This document shows, in pieces, positions 43,850-56,109 of a stretch of 64,000 nucleotides of DNA. Within the stretch, counting starts at the first letter, position 1, and every line of letters begins with the position of its first letter. The position numbers and the translations under genes were made by a program. The notes beneath the pieces are model-generated. The model did not search any database. It worked only from the letters and a program-made list of their open reading frames with translations, and was not told the origin of the DNA. This DNA is from Sorex araneus (lineage: Eukaryota > Chordata > Mammalia > Eulipotyphla > Soricidae), in NCBI RefSeq assembly GCF_027595985.1, contig NC_073302.1, positions 219,052,354 through 219,116,353 of the forward strand. Reading direction: 5' to 3'.

Positions 43850-45144
43850 AAATTTTAACTTGCATAGAAACTCTCTGCCTGAGAGTGACAAGAGACAATG
43901 AAAACAAATAGAGTAAATTGAAAGGCAATATCTGAGAAGGAGATATTCATGGAAGTTTAGGATAACAGTGACATTAATAGTTCATCAGTTAGAACTAATT
44001 TAACTTAAAATAGTTCGCCAAAACTTAGTACTTTGACAGTGGAATATTGGAACTGTAATTTGGGGTGTGATGTGAATGTGGAAGGAAACAACAGTTTAGA
44101 GAAAGGTCAATTAGCTGTAATATTTGCCCTAGCTCAGATTCCAGATACACTTAATTGCTTTTAATAAGTATGTTCTGGTGCTCCATGATTTTCAAGAAAC
44201 TGATGTAAATTTTATGCCCGACAGCTAATCAAACCTATGCACTTTCACATAGAGACCAGGATGTCCCCAAAGTACACAGCAATTACAAAGCAAAATGCCA
44301 GTGATTTCCATGTTTGCAGAGTTGCTAGATGAGAATCTTTTTCAGACTCCAGAAGGGAGAAAATTAAAATCATCGTTCTATTGTAGTTAGAGTTTAGACT
44401 TAATTAAATTTAAGAACAGATTGAATAGTTTAACATATCTCAACATTCATATGGTATTGAAAATTTTTCATTTACAGCTGTATAGATCAGCAGGAAATGG
44501 GAGGAAGGCTGAAATGAAATGAATATTTAAAAGTTGAGATAACAGGCATTATTATTTCTAAAAACCTCTTACTTCTTACATGTCAATACTGATAATTAAG
44601 ATATTATTTAATAAGTTATTAATATGCTATCAAAATATGATAATAATTAATGCATCATGAGCTGACTTTATCTACTTAAACTTTTCACATATTTTTGGGG
44701 AGGAGCTGGTGGCTTTTCCAAGCAGTAGTCAGGAGGTCCTGGTGCCCCACTTGAGAATCTTAGCAGACTGGAACAGAGGTTCAACATTGTGGTGTTGCTC
44801 AGGACCTGTGATACTGGGGACACGGGGGCACTTCAGCAGTGCTCACTGACCTCATGTTCACAGGACCATGTGGTTACTGGGAATCCAAGCAAATTTGGGC
44901 ACATTTGTAGCTGTGTGTGCCCTGATCACATTACTATTTACCAACTCCAAAATTTCATCACTTTTTCAATGTTTAGGAGTTGAACACAGAAAAGAGGAAG
45001 TAAAATATATAAAGCTCTTTATGTCTACCTTTAACCTTTAGTTCCCAAAATATAAACAGTTATGATGACCACCATACATATACACATTCAAATATCACTT
45101 GATACATGTAGCACACACAGACACACACACAAAAATTATATGAC
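43850..45144. other. Unassigned sequence
   Basis: About 1.3 kb with no gene I can name. 44690-44900 may hold a decayed SINE (GGTGTTGCTCAGGACC, ACCATGTGGTTACTGGGAATCCAAGC), too diverged to call. Confidence 0.45.
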
Positions 45145-45290
45145 CAGATAAATAGCCTATCAGGTCGGGAGCTTGCCTTATATGTGTTGGAACAGGTTCT
45201 ATTCCTGGCATTTCATAATGTTCCCTGAAGCTCTCCCGGGGTGATGTCTGAGGGCAGAGTCATGAGTATGCCCTAAACATATTTGGGGGA
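45145..45290 (+). mobile_element. Diverged SINE, type A
   Basis: AGGTCGGGAGCTTGCCTTATATGTG, CAGGTTCTATTCCTGGC, GAGGGCAGAGTCATGAGTATGCCC. First part of the head is lost. Confidence 0.7.
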
Positions 45291-45295
45291 AGGAG

Positions 45296-45458
45296 GTCTG
45301 TGCCACACCTGGTATGTTTGGGGTTAGTCCTGGCTCTGCACTCAGGAATTACTCCTGGAGAAGCTCAGGGGATTATATGGATTGCTGGGGATCAAACCCC
45401 TTCAGCCACATGCTAGGCAAGAGCCTTACTCTCTGTACTATCTCTTTGCCTCCCTACC
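45296..45458 (-). mobile_element. SINE, type A
   Basis: Minus strand: GTCTGTGCCACACCTGG ... CTCTGCACTCAGGAATTACTCC ... CAGCCACATGCTAGGCAAGAGCC. Tail to tail with the SINE at 45145. Confidence 0.85.
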
Positions 45459-46201
45459 ACAAATTTTTTAAGCAAAATATTTCTCTGGCTGAAAAGATAA
45501 CACAGAGGTTTAGACTTTTTCCTTGCATTCAGTTAACACCATTTCAATACTGAGTAACCTGCCAGTACTACTGGTTATAACCCTCTATTTAATAGCCACC
45601 TGAACACAACAACATTTAGCATGTCTATTTAAATGTATTTCTGTTCTAAGAATTGTAAAACACTAGTTTTTTACAATTCTTAGAACAGAACTGTAAAACC
45701 CTAAGAACCCTCTCAGCATTCTTAAGAGCAACACAACTTTTATGGTGATACATTATGGTAGTCGCCCTGCAAAATTATGGACTTATGAATCATTCCACAC
45801 AGAGACATCCAATTCTCTGCAAGTTGAAGACTACAAGCCCAGCATCTGATTCAGAAAACCTAAAGACCTGAGGATCAAGAAAGCCATTTTTATAAGTCTC
45901 AGTTCCAACGACCTCCAGGGACAGGAGAATGTGTCTTAACTCAAGAAGAGAAGGAACAAAAATATAATTAACCATTCTTTTGAATTTTACGCTATTTGTT
46001 CTTTCAGTGAGTTGACTGAATTCACCTACTTTGGTAAGGATAAAGTGATCAATATTTAGTCTAACTGCTCTAATGCTAATCTTCGGAAACAACTTTACAG
46101 ACACACTCAGATATAATGTTTTACCAGCTAACTGGCCAACCATTAGCCTAATCAACTTGTCAATTTGTCACATAAAATTAACCAACTACTTTAGAAAATT
46201 C
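45459..46201. other. Unassigned sequence
   Basis: No gene recognised; the 121-codon minus ORF (45790-46155) has no known relative that I can name. It holds the hairpin at 45639-45690. Confidence 0.45.
45639..45690. repeat. 22-bp perfect inverted repeat, 8-nt loop
   Basis: The arm at 45639-45660 (TTCTGTTCTAAG...TAAAA) is exactly complementary to 45669-45690. A third, direct partial copy (CTGTAAAACCCTAAGAAC) follows at 45691. Confidence 0.92.
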
Positions 46202-46218
46202 TGAATATAAATCTTTTT

Positions 46219-49158
46219 TTTTATAATTTATTTATTTTTAATTAGAGAATCACCGTGAGGGTACAGTTACAGATTTATACACTTTTGTGCTTATACTTCC
46301 CTCATACAAAGTTCGGGAACCCATCCCTTCACCAGTGCCCATTCTCCACCACCCGTAAACCCAGCGTCCCTCCCACCCTCCCCAATCCCATCTCCCCCCC
46401 ACCCCACCCTGCCACTGTGGCAGGGCATTCCCTTCTGTTCTCTCTCTCTAATTAGCTGTTGTGGTTTGCAATAAAGGTGTTGAGTGGCCTCTGTGCTCAG
46501 TCTCTAGCCCTCATTCAGCCCGCAACTCCCTTCCCCCACATGGCCTTCAACTACAATGTAGTTGGTGATCGCTTCTCTGAGTTGCCCTTTCCCCGGAACG
46601 TGAGGCCAGCCTCGAAGCCATGGGGTCAACCTCCTGGTACTTATTTCTACAGTTCTTGGGTGTTAGTCTCCCACTCTGTTATTCTATATACCATAGATGA
46701 GTGCAATCTTTCTATGTCTGTCTCTCTCTTTCTGACTCATTTCATTCAGCATGAAACTTTTCATGCCCATCCACTTAACTACAAAATTCTTGACTTCCTT
46801 TTTTCTAACAGCTGCATAGTATTCCATTGTATAGATGTACCAAAGTTTCCTCAACCAGTCATCCGTTTTGGGGCATTCGGGTTTTTTCCAGATTCTGGCT
46901 ATTGTAAACAGTGCTGCGATGAACATACATGTGCAGATGTTGTTTCGATTGTACTTTTTTGCCTCTCTGGGATATATTCCCAGCAGTGGTATTGCTGGGT
47001 CAAATGGGAGCTCAACCTCTAGTTTTCTGAGAATCGTCCATACTGTTTTCCAAAAGGGCTGAACTAGCCGGCATTCCCACCAGCAGTGTAAAAGGGTCCC
47101 TTTCTCCCCACATCCTCTCCAACAGCGGTTGCTTTTGTTCTTTTGGATGTGTGCCAGTCTCTGTGGTGTGAAGTGGTATCTCATGGTTGTTTTGATCTGC
47201 ATCTCTCTGATGATTAGTGATGCAGAGCACTTTTTCATGTGCCTTTTGGCCATTCGTATTTCTTCCTTGGTAAAGTTTCTGTTCAGTTCTTCGCCCCATT
47301 TTTTGATGGGGTTGGATGTTTTCTTTTTGTAGAGTTCAACCAGTGCTTTATATACCATTGATATCAACCCCTTATCTGATGGGTATTGTGTAAATATCCT
47401 TTCCCATTCTGTGGATAGTCTTTGTATTCTGGTCACTGTATATTTTGCGGTGCAGAAGCTTTTTAGTTTAATGTAGTCCCATTTGTTGATCTCTGTTTTT
47501 ACTAGATTGCTTAGTTCCGTGTCACGTTTGAAGATACCTTTATCTTCAATATCGTGGAGGGTTTTGCCGACCTTGTCTTCAATGTACCTTATGGTTTGTG
47601 GTCTAATGTTGAGGTCTTTAATCCATTTTGATCTGACTTTTGTGCATGGTGTCAGGTCAAGGTCTAAACCCATTTTTTTGCATGTGGTTGTCCAGTTGTG
47701 CCAGCACCATTTGTTAAAGAGGCTTTCCTTGCTCCACTTCACATCTCTTGCTCCCTTATCAAAGATTAGATGATCATACATTTGGGGTTGTGCGTAGGGA
47801 TATTCCACCCTGTTCCATTGGTCTATGGCTCTGCCTTTGTTCCAGTACCATGCTGTTTTAATTGTTACTGCTTTGTAGTAAAGATTGAGGTTGGGGAGGG
47901 TGATGCCTCCCATCATCTTTTTCCCAAGAATTGTTTTAGCTATCCTTGGACGTTTGTTATTCCATATGAATTTTAGGATTGCTTGATCCATTTCTTTGAA
48001 GAATGTCATGGGTATACTTATAGGGATCGCATTGAATCTGTATAATGCTTTAGGGAGTATTGCCATTTTGACAACATTGATTCTCCCTATCCACGAGCAG
48101 GGTATATGTTTCCATTTCCTCATGTCCTCTTTGATTTCATGGAGTAGCGTTATGTAGTTTTCTTTGTAAAGGTCTTTTACTTCCTTGGTTAAGCTGATTC
48201 CGAGGTACTTGATTTTCTGGGGCACGATTGTGAATGGGATTGCTTTTTTCATGTCCCTTTCCTCTGTCTCATTGTTTGCATATATGAAGGCCATGGATTT
48301 TTGGGTATTGATTTTGTAGCCTGCAACTTTACTGTATAAGTCTATTGTTTCTAAGAGTTTCTTAGTAGAGGTTTTAGGCTTCTCTAGATATAGTATCATG
48401 TCGTCTGCAAATAGTGAGAGTTTGATTTCTTCCTTTCCTATCTGGATGCCCTTAATCTCTTTTTCTTGTCTAATAGCTATCGCAAGTACTTCCAGTACTA
48501 TATTGAAGAGGAGTGGTGAGAGTGGGCATCCTTGTCTTGTGCCCGATCTCAGAGGAAAGGCCCTTAGTTTTTCCCCGTTGAGGATAATGCTTGCCGTAGG
48601 CTTGTGATAGATGGCTTCGACTATCTTGAGGAAAGTTCCTCCAAACCCCATTTTGGCGAGGGTTTTCATCATGAAAGAATGTTGGATCTTGTCAAATGCT
48701 TTCTCTGCATCTATTGATATGATCATATGGTTTTTGTCTTTACTTTTGTTGATATGCTGGATTATGTTGATTGATTTCCGAATGTTAAACCATCCTTGCA
48801 TCCCTGGGATGAATCCCACTTGGTCGTGATGTATGATCTTTTTGATGAGTTGTTGGATCCTATTTGCTAGTATTTTGTTGAGGATCTTCGCATCGGTGTT
48901 CATCAGGGAAATTGGTCTGTAATTTTCTTTCTTAGTGGTGTCTTTGTTTGCTTTTGGTATTAGGGAGATATGTGCTTCATAGAAACTGTTTGGGAGAGTT
49001 CCTGTTTCTTCAATTTCCTGGAAAAGTTTGAGGAAAACAGGCAATAGGTCTTCTTTAAATGTTTGGAAGAATTCGCCAGTGAAACCATCTGGGCCTGGGC
49101 TTTTGTTTTTGGGGAGGTTTTTGATTACCGTTTCAATTTCCTTAACATTGATGGGTCT
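46219..49158 (-). mobile_element. Young LINE-1, 5'-truncated, 17-bp target duplication
   Basis: A 2.94-kb minus-strand insertion with flanks TGAATATAAATCTTTTT (46202-46218 and 49159-49175). The left edge is the A tail and 3'UTR (46219-46683), followed by ORF2 open right up to the truncation. The G-rich 3'UTR tract (minus strand of 46370-46430) has many runs of three or more G. Its match to the L1 at 21781 is near identical, so both are recent. Confidence 0.97.
46684..49158 (-). pseudogene. L1 ORF2, N-terminally truncated but unbroken frame
   Basis: The frame is open from the truncation point ([21 protein letters not shown]) to TAG at 46684-46686, over 820 codons; the first in-frame Met at 49044 would give 786 residues. 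It holds the reverse transcriptase: [44 protein letters not shown] and intact FADD (residues 212-215 from that Met). The C-terminal Cys/His motif is [18 protein letters not shown]. The N-terminal endonuclease and the promoter are missing, so it should not move on its own. The open frame shows a young copy rather than selection. Confidence 0.93.
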
Positions 49159-49329
49159 TGAATATAAATCTTTTTAACTTAAAAAATGTATAGTTATCAT
49201 TAAACAAAAATCTTGCAAGTAATACCTAGTCAATTATTCTGATAAAATTCAAAAGAACATTTAATAGAATTAATTTCCTTGTATTACTTAAAAGAAGGAA
49301 GGTTAAGGGTAGTTAAAAACCTATCGAGA

Positions 49330-49513
49330 AGGCTGGAGTGATAGCACAGCGGGTAGGGCATTTGCCTTGCAGGTGGCCAACTGGGATTCGATTCCCAGCA
49401 CCCATATGGTTCTCTGAGCACCACCAGCGGTAATTCCTGAGTGCAGAGCCAGGAGTAACCCCTGTGCATCACCGGGTGTGACCCAAAAAGCAAAAACAAA
49501 CAAACAAACAAAC
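49330..49513 (+). mobile_element. SINE, type A
   Basis: Complete copy with tail (CAAA)n. Flanks CCTATCGAGA (49320-49329) and CCTATCAAGA (49514-49523). Confidence 0.95.
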
Positions 49514-49523
49514 CCTATCAAGA

Positions 49524-52500
49524 CAGAATTCAACAAGTTAGGCAGTATCTGATGAATTCTTTAATAGTTTTACTTTAGCAAATTAAAAAAAAAACTACAA
49601 AAATTTCTAATCCTAATTTTGAAGGCCCACATTTTGACTATTTTAGCTATACCCAAGGACATATTGTACTTACCTTTCTCAATAAATTTCTAAGACCTTT
49701 TTCTAATCCAATTTAGGATTACTTTTGTGGCCTATTAGGAAGCTGTCTTACTTCCACACTGTTCAACTAGGTTTACTTTTCTCTCTTCAGTTCTTGACAT
49801 TTTAGTGTATGTTGACTTTGGCAGTAAATATTTGCAGTACTTTCCTCCAAATAAGTTACTCAAACTTGAAATGAGATTGGAATTCCTGAGCACTGACTCT
49901 CTTTTGACTCTAATTTATATGCTTTAAAAAGAAATAGAAGTCTGTTTTCTTAACTAGCATGCTTAGTTTAAAAGAGTAGCCTTGACAATTGAAAACCACA
50001 GTGAGAATTCTAAGCTGACTGATGTGTTCTCACTTTGGACTTGGCCGGGTGTGCGGACTTTGGAACAGCAGAAGCTCTGTCACTACTTTTGCATCTTACT
50101 TTGTGGCACATTGTAGCATCATTTCTCAACACTACTTTGATGCTTCTGTTTATTGTCTCTTCTTGTTCATTATTTCTTTCACCAATTATATCCACGCGGA
50201 TGAATCAGAAGCTTATAATTTTCTTTTGCTTGATTCTTAAAGGCACCTTAGGAATTCTTCCTTTCTACACCTGCACTTTTCATGCAATATAAATGGACTT
50301 TAGAATCTATAAATAACCCAATCAACACTGAACGCTGCCTTCAATTGCTGACAAGCTGCTGTTCATGAGGTGCTCATACTGAGCCTCCATGCTGTTTGCA
50401 TCAGCAAATCTTTTTCTTTTAAGTTCTTTAATATACATTCTTTGCACTATTTTCTGTGAAATTTTAAAGAGGCAAAGAAAATAAAAGTTTCTGCTCACTA
50501 AATGAAAGGAGCACTAAGTAATAACATTTTACTTTGTTAACAAAGAAAATTGAGATATATGTGATGCCATCATACAATGATTCTAGATATCTAGATTTAC
50601 CATATATATACTTTACAGTGTGTGATGCTTGAAATTTCTCTGACCATAGCAATTTTTAACATTACTGTGTGAAATGCTGGAACTCTGCTGAATTTCACTT
50701 CATTGGAAAATCATATTTGAAAGGTTAACTTGTTTAATGGAAAATAATGGTTAAGAATCAAAACTCTGATTCCTTTATAAGATGCCCTTAAATATTCCTG
50801 ACTAGGAAACTTCTAACTCCTAACAGTGGTAGAACATAATTTCTAGTGAAAAACAAAAACAAGGGGCCTAAAATGTAGCTCAGTAGATAGAACACATGCC
50901 TTGCTTGTGTTCTTCCTGAGACTAGATCCCTGGTACCCTAGGTGTGCCCTTCAGCAGAGTGACCACAAAAACTTGCAATGTATATCCATCATTCCTGAAA
51001 CCTGGAATAGTCTGACAATTTTCAATTTCTAAAAACATTGGTAGATATTTTATGGTTTAAATAACATTGAGGAAAATTGTTAGCAATCAACTCCCCGATG
51101 ACCACAGTGAGTAATGCCCAAACACCTCTCTCATGCTTCCAAACACCGCCAAATGTAACCCCTTTAAAATCAGAAAGGATTTACCATAATTAATTTTTAA
51201 TCATAAGCATCATACCAGGAATATACACAAGTTACCTAAAATTTATATTGACATAGAGTACTGGATCTCTCAGAATGTTAGCATTTCCTTTCCACTTCTA
51301 TTCCTTTGCTAAGAGATATACTGAATTTTATTTAATAATATAGTTTCTTCCTTGTAAGAATTTAAACAAAAAGCAAATGTAACAATTTTGAACTTTATTA
51401 CATGCCACAAGTTCAGTGGAACATGGATTTTGGAAAGATTGTGCTGGGAGCTTTTCCTGCCCCTTGGTCTGCTGACTGAGGTAGCTCATTGTTTGCTCCA
51501 CTGAAAATTAATTTAGTATGGAGATTTTCAGTCAGAGCCAATTACACTTCTGGGAATGGTTGAAAGTCTGGACCGTTGGGAACACTTCATCAAAGTACCT
51601 AACCATGGGCTTTCAGTCACGGTAATCTTGGGGTACTTGGATTTATTACGTGGCTGTTGCATTTCTCCAGAGCAATCTTATCAGGATGACAAGGCAAAGC
51701 TGCACAAAATCTATATTTAGCTAGATATCATGAACCATCAGGGCAGGACGAGTTTCAGGAGGAGAGAAACAGGTCTATATTTTCATGAGGATCAGCAAGG
51801 CCAGACTGTGGAAGGATTTGTAGAGCAGAAGAAAATTCTATGAACTTGTTATAACATAAATGCTGGAAAATATAATTTGGAAATACATTTACTGCCCAAG
51901 TAACTTGTTTATTATATGAGAGAGAGACTTAGATGGAAAAGAATCCAGAAACAGAGAGAAAATGATGTTTTGAATGCTCATTTTTTATTACAAGTTAGAT
52001 TTTGAAAATACCATTTACATATTACTAAAAGATATTAGTCTTATAAATTTATCATTTGAATCAGAGATTAATTAAAGAGGGAGATTTGGTCTCTTTTATT
52101 TTTAGTTTTGTTTGCTAATACAATGTCTGACAAAATAGATCACAGTCAAGTTCTGCTGAATTAATATTGTGTACAAATTGTTGGCAAATAAGAAATAATT
52201 TATATTTGAATAAAGATCTTTTCTTAAAAATTTTCTAATAATTTTGAACATTTTGTTTTTCTTTGATGTACCTTTTGAAGACTACTATGAAGTTATTTGT
52301 ACAATAGTCTAGCTTTAAAGGGATTGGAGATTAAATTTCCATTTTCAACACTTCAATTAGAATATTATCTGGATAGAAAATGTCTAAATTTTTTGGCGTA
52401 ATTGTTAGTTATTTTAATTTAACTTGAGATGAAATAAAATATAAGTTAAAATGCTGCAATTAAAATGGTAAGTAAATGATATATTGTGCTTCTGTGTAAT

Positions 52501-52595
52501 TACTTTATTTTCTTTCTTAATAAAATCTTTGCATGTTTAGTGTTTTGTTTTGTTAAATTGTGTTTTAGGCTTGTGATTTGCAATATTGACAATGG
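49524..52595. other. Unassigned sequence, about 3 kb
   Basis: The longest stretch without a clear repeat. Apart from a possible old SINE at 50865-50955 I see no gene, splice-bounded exon or recognisable repeat. 51400-51830 has balanced composition and could be unique conserved sequence, which only alignment can show. Confidence 0.5.
50865..50955 (+). mobile_element. Possible old tRNA-derived SINE
   Basis: GGGGCCTAAAATGTAGCTCAGTAG ... CATGCCTTGCTTGTG ... AGACTAGATCCCTGGTACC has tRNA-like A- and B-box spacing. No tail or flanks. Confidence 0.45.
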
Positions 52596-52599
52596 CAGG

Positions 52600-53150
52600 G
52601 TTTCATGCAAAAAAATGTTTCCAACACGACAGCCTTCACCATTGTCAGCTTCTCACCACCGTCTTCCAGTGCCTCCAACTTTAGTTCTATCCCCTACAGC
52701 AAAATGCTTCCTATTAAGGACCAGTTCACAGTCACTTTGTTTTTGAGTTTTTATTGTTTCTTTACTGTTACTTTTTATACTACATATGTTGAAGATCATT
52801 CTACATCATACTTTGTCTGTGTCTGTTCCTCTCAGCACGATATTCTGCAGAGCTATCCAGAGAGCTGCAAATTTGCTTGATTTTATGTTTTGTTGCGGCT
52901 AAGTAGTATTCCATTGTGTATATGTACCACAATTACTTTACCAAGTCACCTGTTTTTGGACAGGCAGTTTGCAGGTTTTGGCTGTTGTAAATAGTGCTAC
53001 AGTGAACACAGAAGCACAAATGTCTTTCTGAAGAAAATTTTGGGACCCTTGAGATATATGCCAAGAAATGGAATTGCTGCAAATCAAATTAGAACTATTT
53101 TTCAAAATGGCAATATTGTCTCAATATTTTCAATTTGACTTGCTCTTTAA
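52600..53150 (-). mobile_element. Old L1 3' region
   Basis: Contains AGTAGTATTCCATTGTGTATATGTACCAC, TTTTGGCTGTTGTAAATAGTGCTACAGTGAAC and GAAATGGAATTGCTG in the order of the L1 3' end read in reverse. Confidence 0.8.
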
Positions 53151-53164
53151 GATATTACCTTGCA

Positions 53165-53310
53165 TGGGGTTGAAGAGACAGTACAGACCCTAAGGTACTT
53201 GCTCTGCGTGTAGCATCCCCTGGTTCAATCCCTAGCACCACATGTGGTCCCCCAAATAGTATCAGGTGTGACTCCCAAGCCCTGTTGAGTAAGAACTCCC
53301 ACCCCCAAAG
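53165..53310 (+). mobile_element. Diverged SINE, type A
   Basis: GGTTGAAGAGACAGTACAG ... CCTGGTTCAATCCCTAGC ... CACATGTGGTCCCCCAAATAG. Inserted next to the L1 remnant. Confidence 0.75.
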
Positions 53311-54835
53311 AAGTTTCCTTTTAGGGTAAAATTAATTTAAAGAGTATCTATAAATATGTCATGCTTAGAAATGTCTTACCCGACTGTTAAACATTTTCTA
53401 AAATTACTAAATGATTTTATTATATATTTGTATGTCTATTTTGTCCTAAAATATGGAAAGTGGCTGAATATGTTTATTTTTAAGTTCTGTCAGTATTTTC
53501 CAGGGCAGTAAGAGGATTTTTACATTCTCAGGAATGAAACATTTGGTATAATTTGTTTACTCAAAGAAAACATTTCTTTACGAGAAAACACAATGTTGCC
53601 ATGGTAATAAACAAAAAAATCATTTTAAAAATAAAGAATGACAAAGAAAGTATTCTATTTGGTTTTTGAAAACATTTCAGATCTTTTAAATACATGCAGA
53701 TATAATATCTTGAAAGACTATATAAATAAATAGTTGAAAATAAAATTCAATATCAATTTGATTAATTTCAATCTTGTAAAAAGAGTGAGATAGATTTTGA
53801 CAATTTTTTTGGCTTTTGTTACACTTGTTAACATTGGAAAATATATAGTTTTATCTTGATAGTTTGAAGGGACTGTCTGTGGAAAAGTAGCGGAGACTGT
53901 ATAAATACACAATAAAACCCATTCAATCCAAGTTTTAGTGGATTTTCAAGTGCTTAATTGATCTAAAATTAGCATTATTTAGTTGAACTCACTATTTTAC
54001 TCGGCGGCTCTTTTTTGAAGTAAAAAGTATAAGAGAAATGACATTTTCTAAGTACTATAACTGAAAGTTAACTGTTGCTAACATTTATAGCAAAGTGCTT
54101 GCCAAGGTAGAAAAAATAGGAGAGAGAAGGAAAAGATGATATAGTCAAAAACAATTTTTAATGTATTCCAGTTTGATTCTTTTCATTTTTTAAACAAGTT
54201 AGTCATAGCAAAACTCACTGTATTGCTTTCAGACTTAGATATACCATTTGGTTCTTCTGTGTGTGTATCAGTCTATCTCATTTCAGATACCCGTGGATCA
54301 ATCTATATCTCATTGGTTCCAGTGACTTTATGGTTTTCTAAGAAATTTTTTATCCACCACCTATCATTAAAGTAAGACTTGTTGTAGTCCAAGTCTAGGG
54401 AATAATTTCCCTAGACTTCAACTGCAGTCTCATTTATTTTTAACTCTGCTGCTGCAAAATAGTACTTGTTCTGTCACCATGCCATACGTTTCTATATTCT
54501 GAGGTCCAAAATCAAACGTGCAGAATTTTTTAAAAATATTTATTTATTTATTTTGTTGCATGAATTTTCGTTCAGTCAGAAGTGCTGAGACAAGGAACAT
54601 GAAAGAAACTTATGTCATGGAGGATCCAAGTTCTTTTTGACTCTGTGACAAAAGTAGAGAACCCTGAAATCTCCTTTTATTTCCATCCTACAGTTATAGG
54701 GCTCAATACAGTGAGGTCATCAACAAAGGAGTTACAGGAAGATCATGCAAAGTTCTTCTCCATACTGAAAGATCTTCATACTGACAATAAACAGGCTAAG
54801 TAGAGCCAGGGATGTGTGAGAGAAAGAAGACTGAC
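53311..54835. other. Unassigned AT-rich sequence
   Basis: About 1.5 kb with no gene or repeat I can support. The 63-codon ORF at 54612-54803 has no known relative that I can name. Confidence 0.5.
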
Positions 54836-54855
54836 AATTTCGGTATACCGAAATT
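54836..54855. repeat. 20-bp perfect palindrome
   Basis: AATTTCGGTATACCGAAATT reads the same on both strands. No neighbouring gene explains it. Confidence 0.9.
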
Positions 54856-54984
54856 TAGGAAATAATTTACTAAGGCAGCCAAAAGAAGAAGATGTTCAGC
54901 CTCATCCAAACCAGTCAGGACGCATGAGAATTCTCACCCATTTTCATGGGTCCCTATGTTCCTGCCCTTGTGTGGAGCAGTTTA

Positions 54985-55185
54985 CATGGACTCATCCTGG
55001 TAGCTCAGGTCCAGCCCCAACATTATTTCATAAGTTATTTCACAATATTTTATTACAATTAATATTCAAACACCAATCCCACAACCATTACCTTTTCCCA
55101 TCACCAAATTTGGGATGTTTCCATCCCAAGAAGCAATCCCTGTCCAAAAACATAAACGAAAAAATTTATTTTGTATAGTTTATTA
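54985..55185 (-). mobile_element. L1 3'UTR fragment (weak)
   Basis: CAATATTCAAACACCAATCCCACAACCATTACC and CCATCACC resemble the pyrimidine-rich 3'UTR strand of the L1 copies here. Confidence 0.45.
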
Positions 55186-55318
55186 TGAAGAGCTGCTGAA
55201 CATGCTTACAAAAGAATGTTCATATAGAAAACAGTGTGAAGACTGTTCTATTTTGGCAGGAGCCATTAAGACATTCTATAGGATATCACTAACGTTAAAA
55301 TTTAGGTGACGTGAGCTT

Positions 55319-56008
55319 GCCCACATAGAGTCTCTTTCCTGAGGGCCTGGCTGTCTTCCCCGGGACCTCCTCAGAGGGAATGGACTCCAGCTTCCCTCCC
55401 CATCCCAAGCAGAGCTCTTGAGGCTGAAGACCTCCAGAGCATAGCCACATCCATGCTCAAGTCCCCTCTCCACACGTTCGGACGAGCTCATGCATGAAGG
55501 AACTGGCAGAGGAACCCAGGTGTGTGGGACCAGAGGCTGAGACCTCCAAGGCTGCTTGGATCAGGACTGGGCCTCCTCCGGCCAGATTTCCCATTCCAGT
55601 AGCTAGGTGGTCACACCCAGGGACTGCCCCCCTCCCCCCCAGCGCCATGTAATCCTGTCAATGGCCAGCATCTAGAGACTTAAAAGCAAGCTCCAGGAAG
55701 CGTTTATAGCTTTATAATCTTAGAGCCTACTTCTCCCTCTGGGAGAACCTGGCAAAGTACTGGGAGTTTCCTGCCCACATAGGAGAGCCTCGCAATGTCC
55801 CCATAGTGTATTATGCCAAAACCAGTAACAACCTGGCTCTCATTCCCCTGACCCTGTAAGAGCCTCCAGTACGGCATCGTTGGAAGAACGAGTAGAGAGA
55901 GGCTTCTAAAATCTCAGGGCTTGCACGAATGGAGACGTTACTGAGACTGCTTGAGAAATTTGACGATCAACGAGATGATGATAATGATGATGATGATGAT
56001 GATGATGA
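55319..56008 (+). mobile_element. Family 2: longest copy, RTE-like 3' tail
   Basis: A ~690-bp relative of 4951-5506 that extends ~220 bp further 5'. Shared landmarks: CCAAGGCTGCTTGGATCAGGACTGGGCC, GCGCCATGTAATCC, AGCATCTAGAGACT, CTCCCTCTGGGAGAACC, CTCATTCCCCTGACCCTG, CTTCTAAAATCTCAGGGCT, GGAGACGTTACTG. No tRNA head. It ends in (GAT)n. Flanks TGACGTGAGCTT (55307-55318) and TGATGTGAGCTT (56009-56020). Confidence 0.75.
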
Positions 56009-56013
56009 TGATG
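55974..56013. repeat. (GAT)n at the 3' end of family 2
   Basis: About 12 GAT units directly after the RTE-like end. Short 3' repeats instead of poly(A) are typical of RTE-mobilised elements. Confidence 0.9.
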
Positions 56014-56109
56014 TGAGCTTTGGTATATATCTGAAAATGTGTACATAAGCATATATATTTCCCTCTATGATTTGTTGCCTACTATCTGAACCCCATCAAA
56101 TATGGTGTG

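Noticed and set aside
46255..47022. Plus-strand ORFs of 66 and 187 codons (also at 21823-22590)
   Set aside because: Antisense of the L1 3'UTR and ORF2; they recur at both L1 copies because the DNA is the same repeat.
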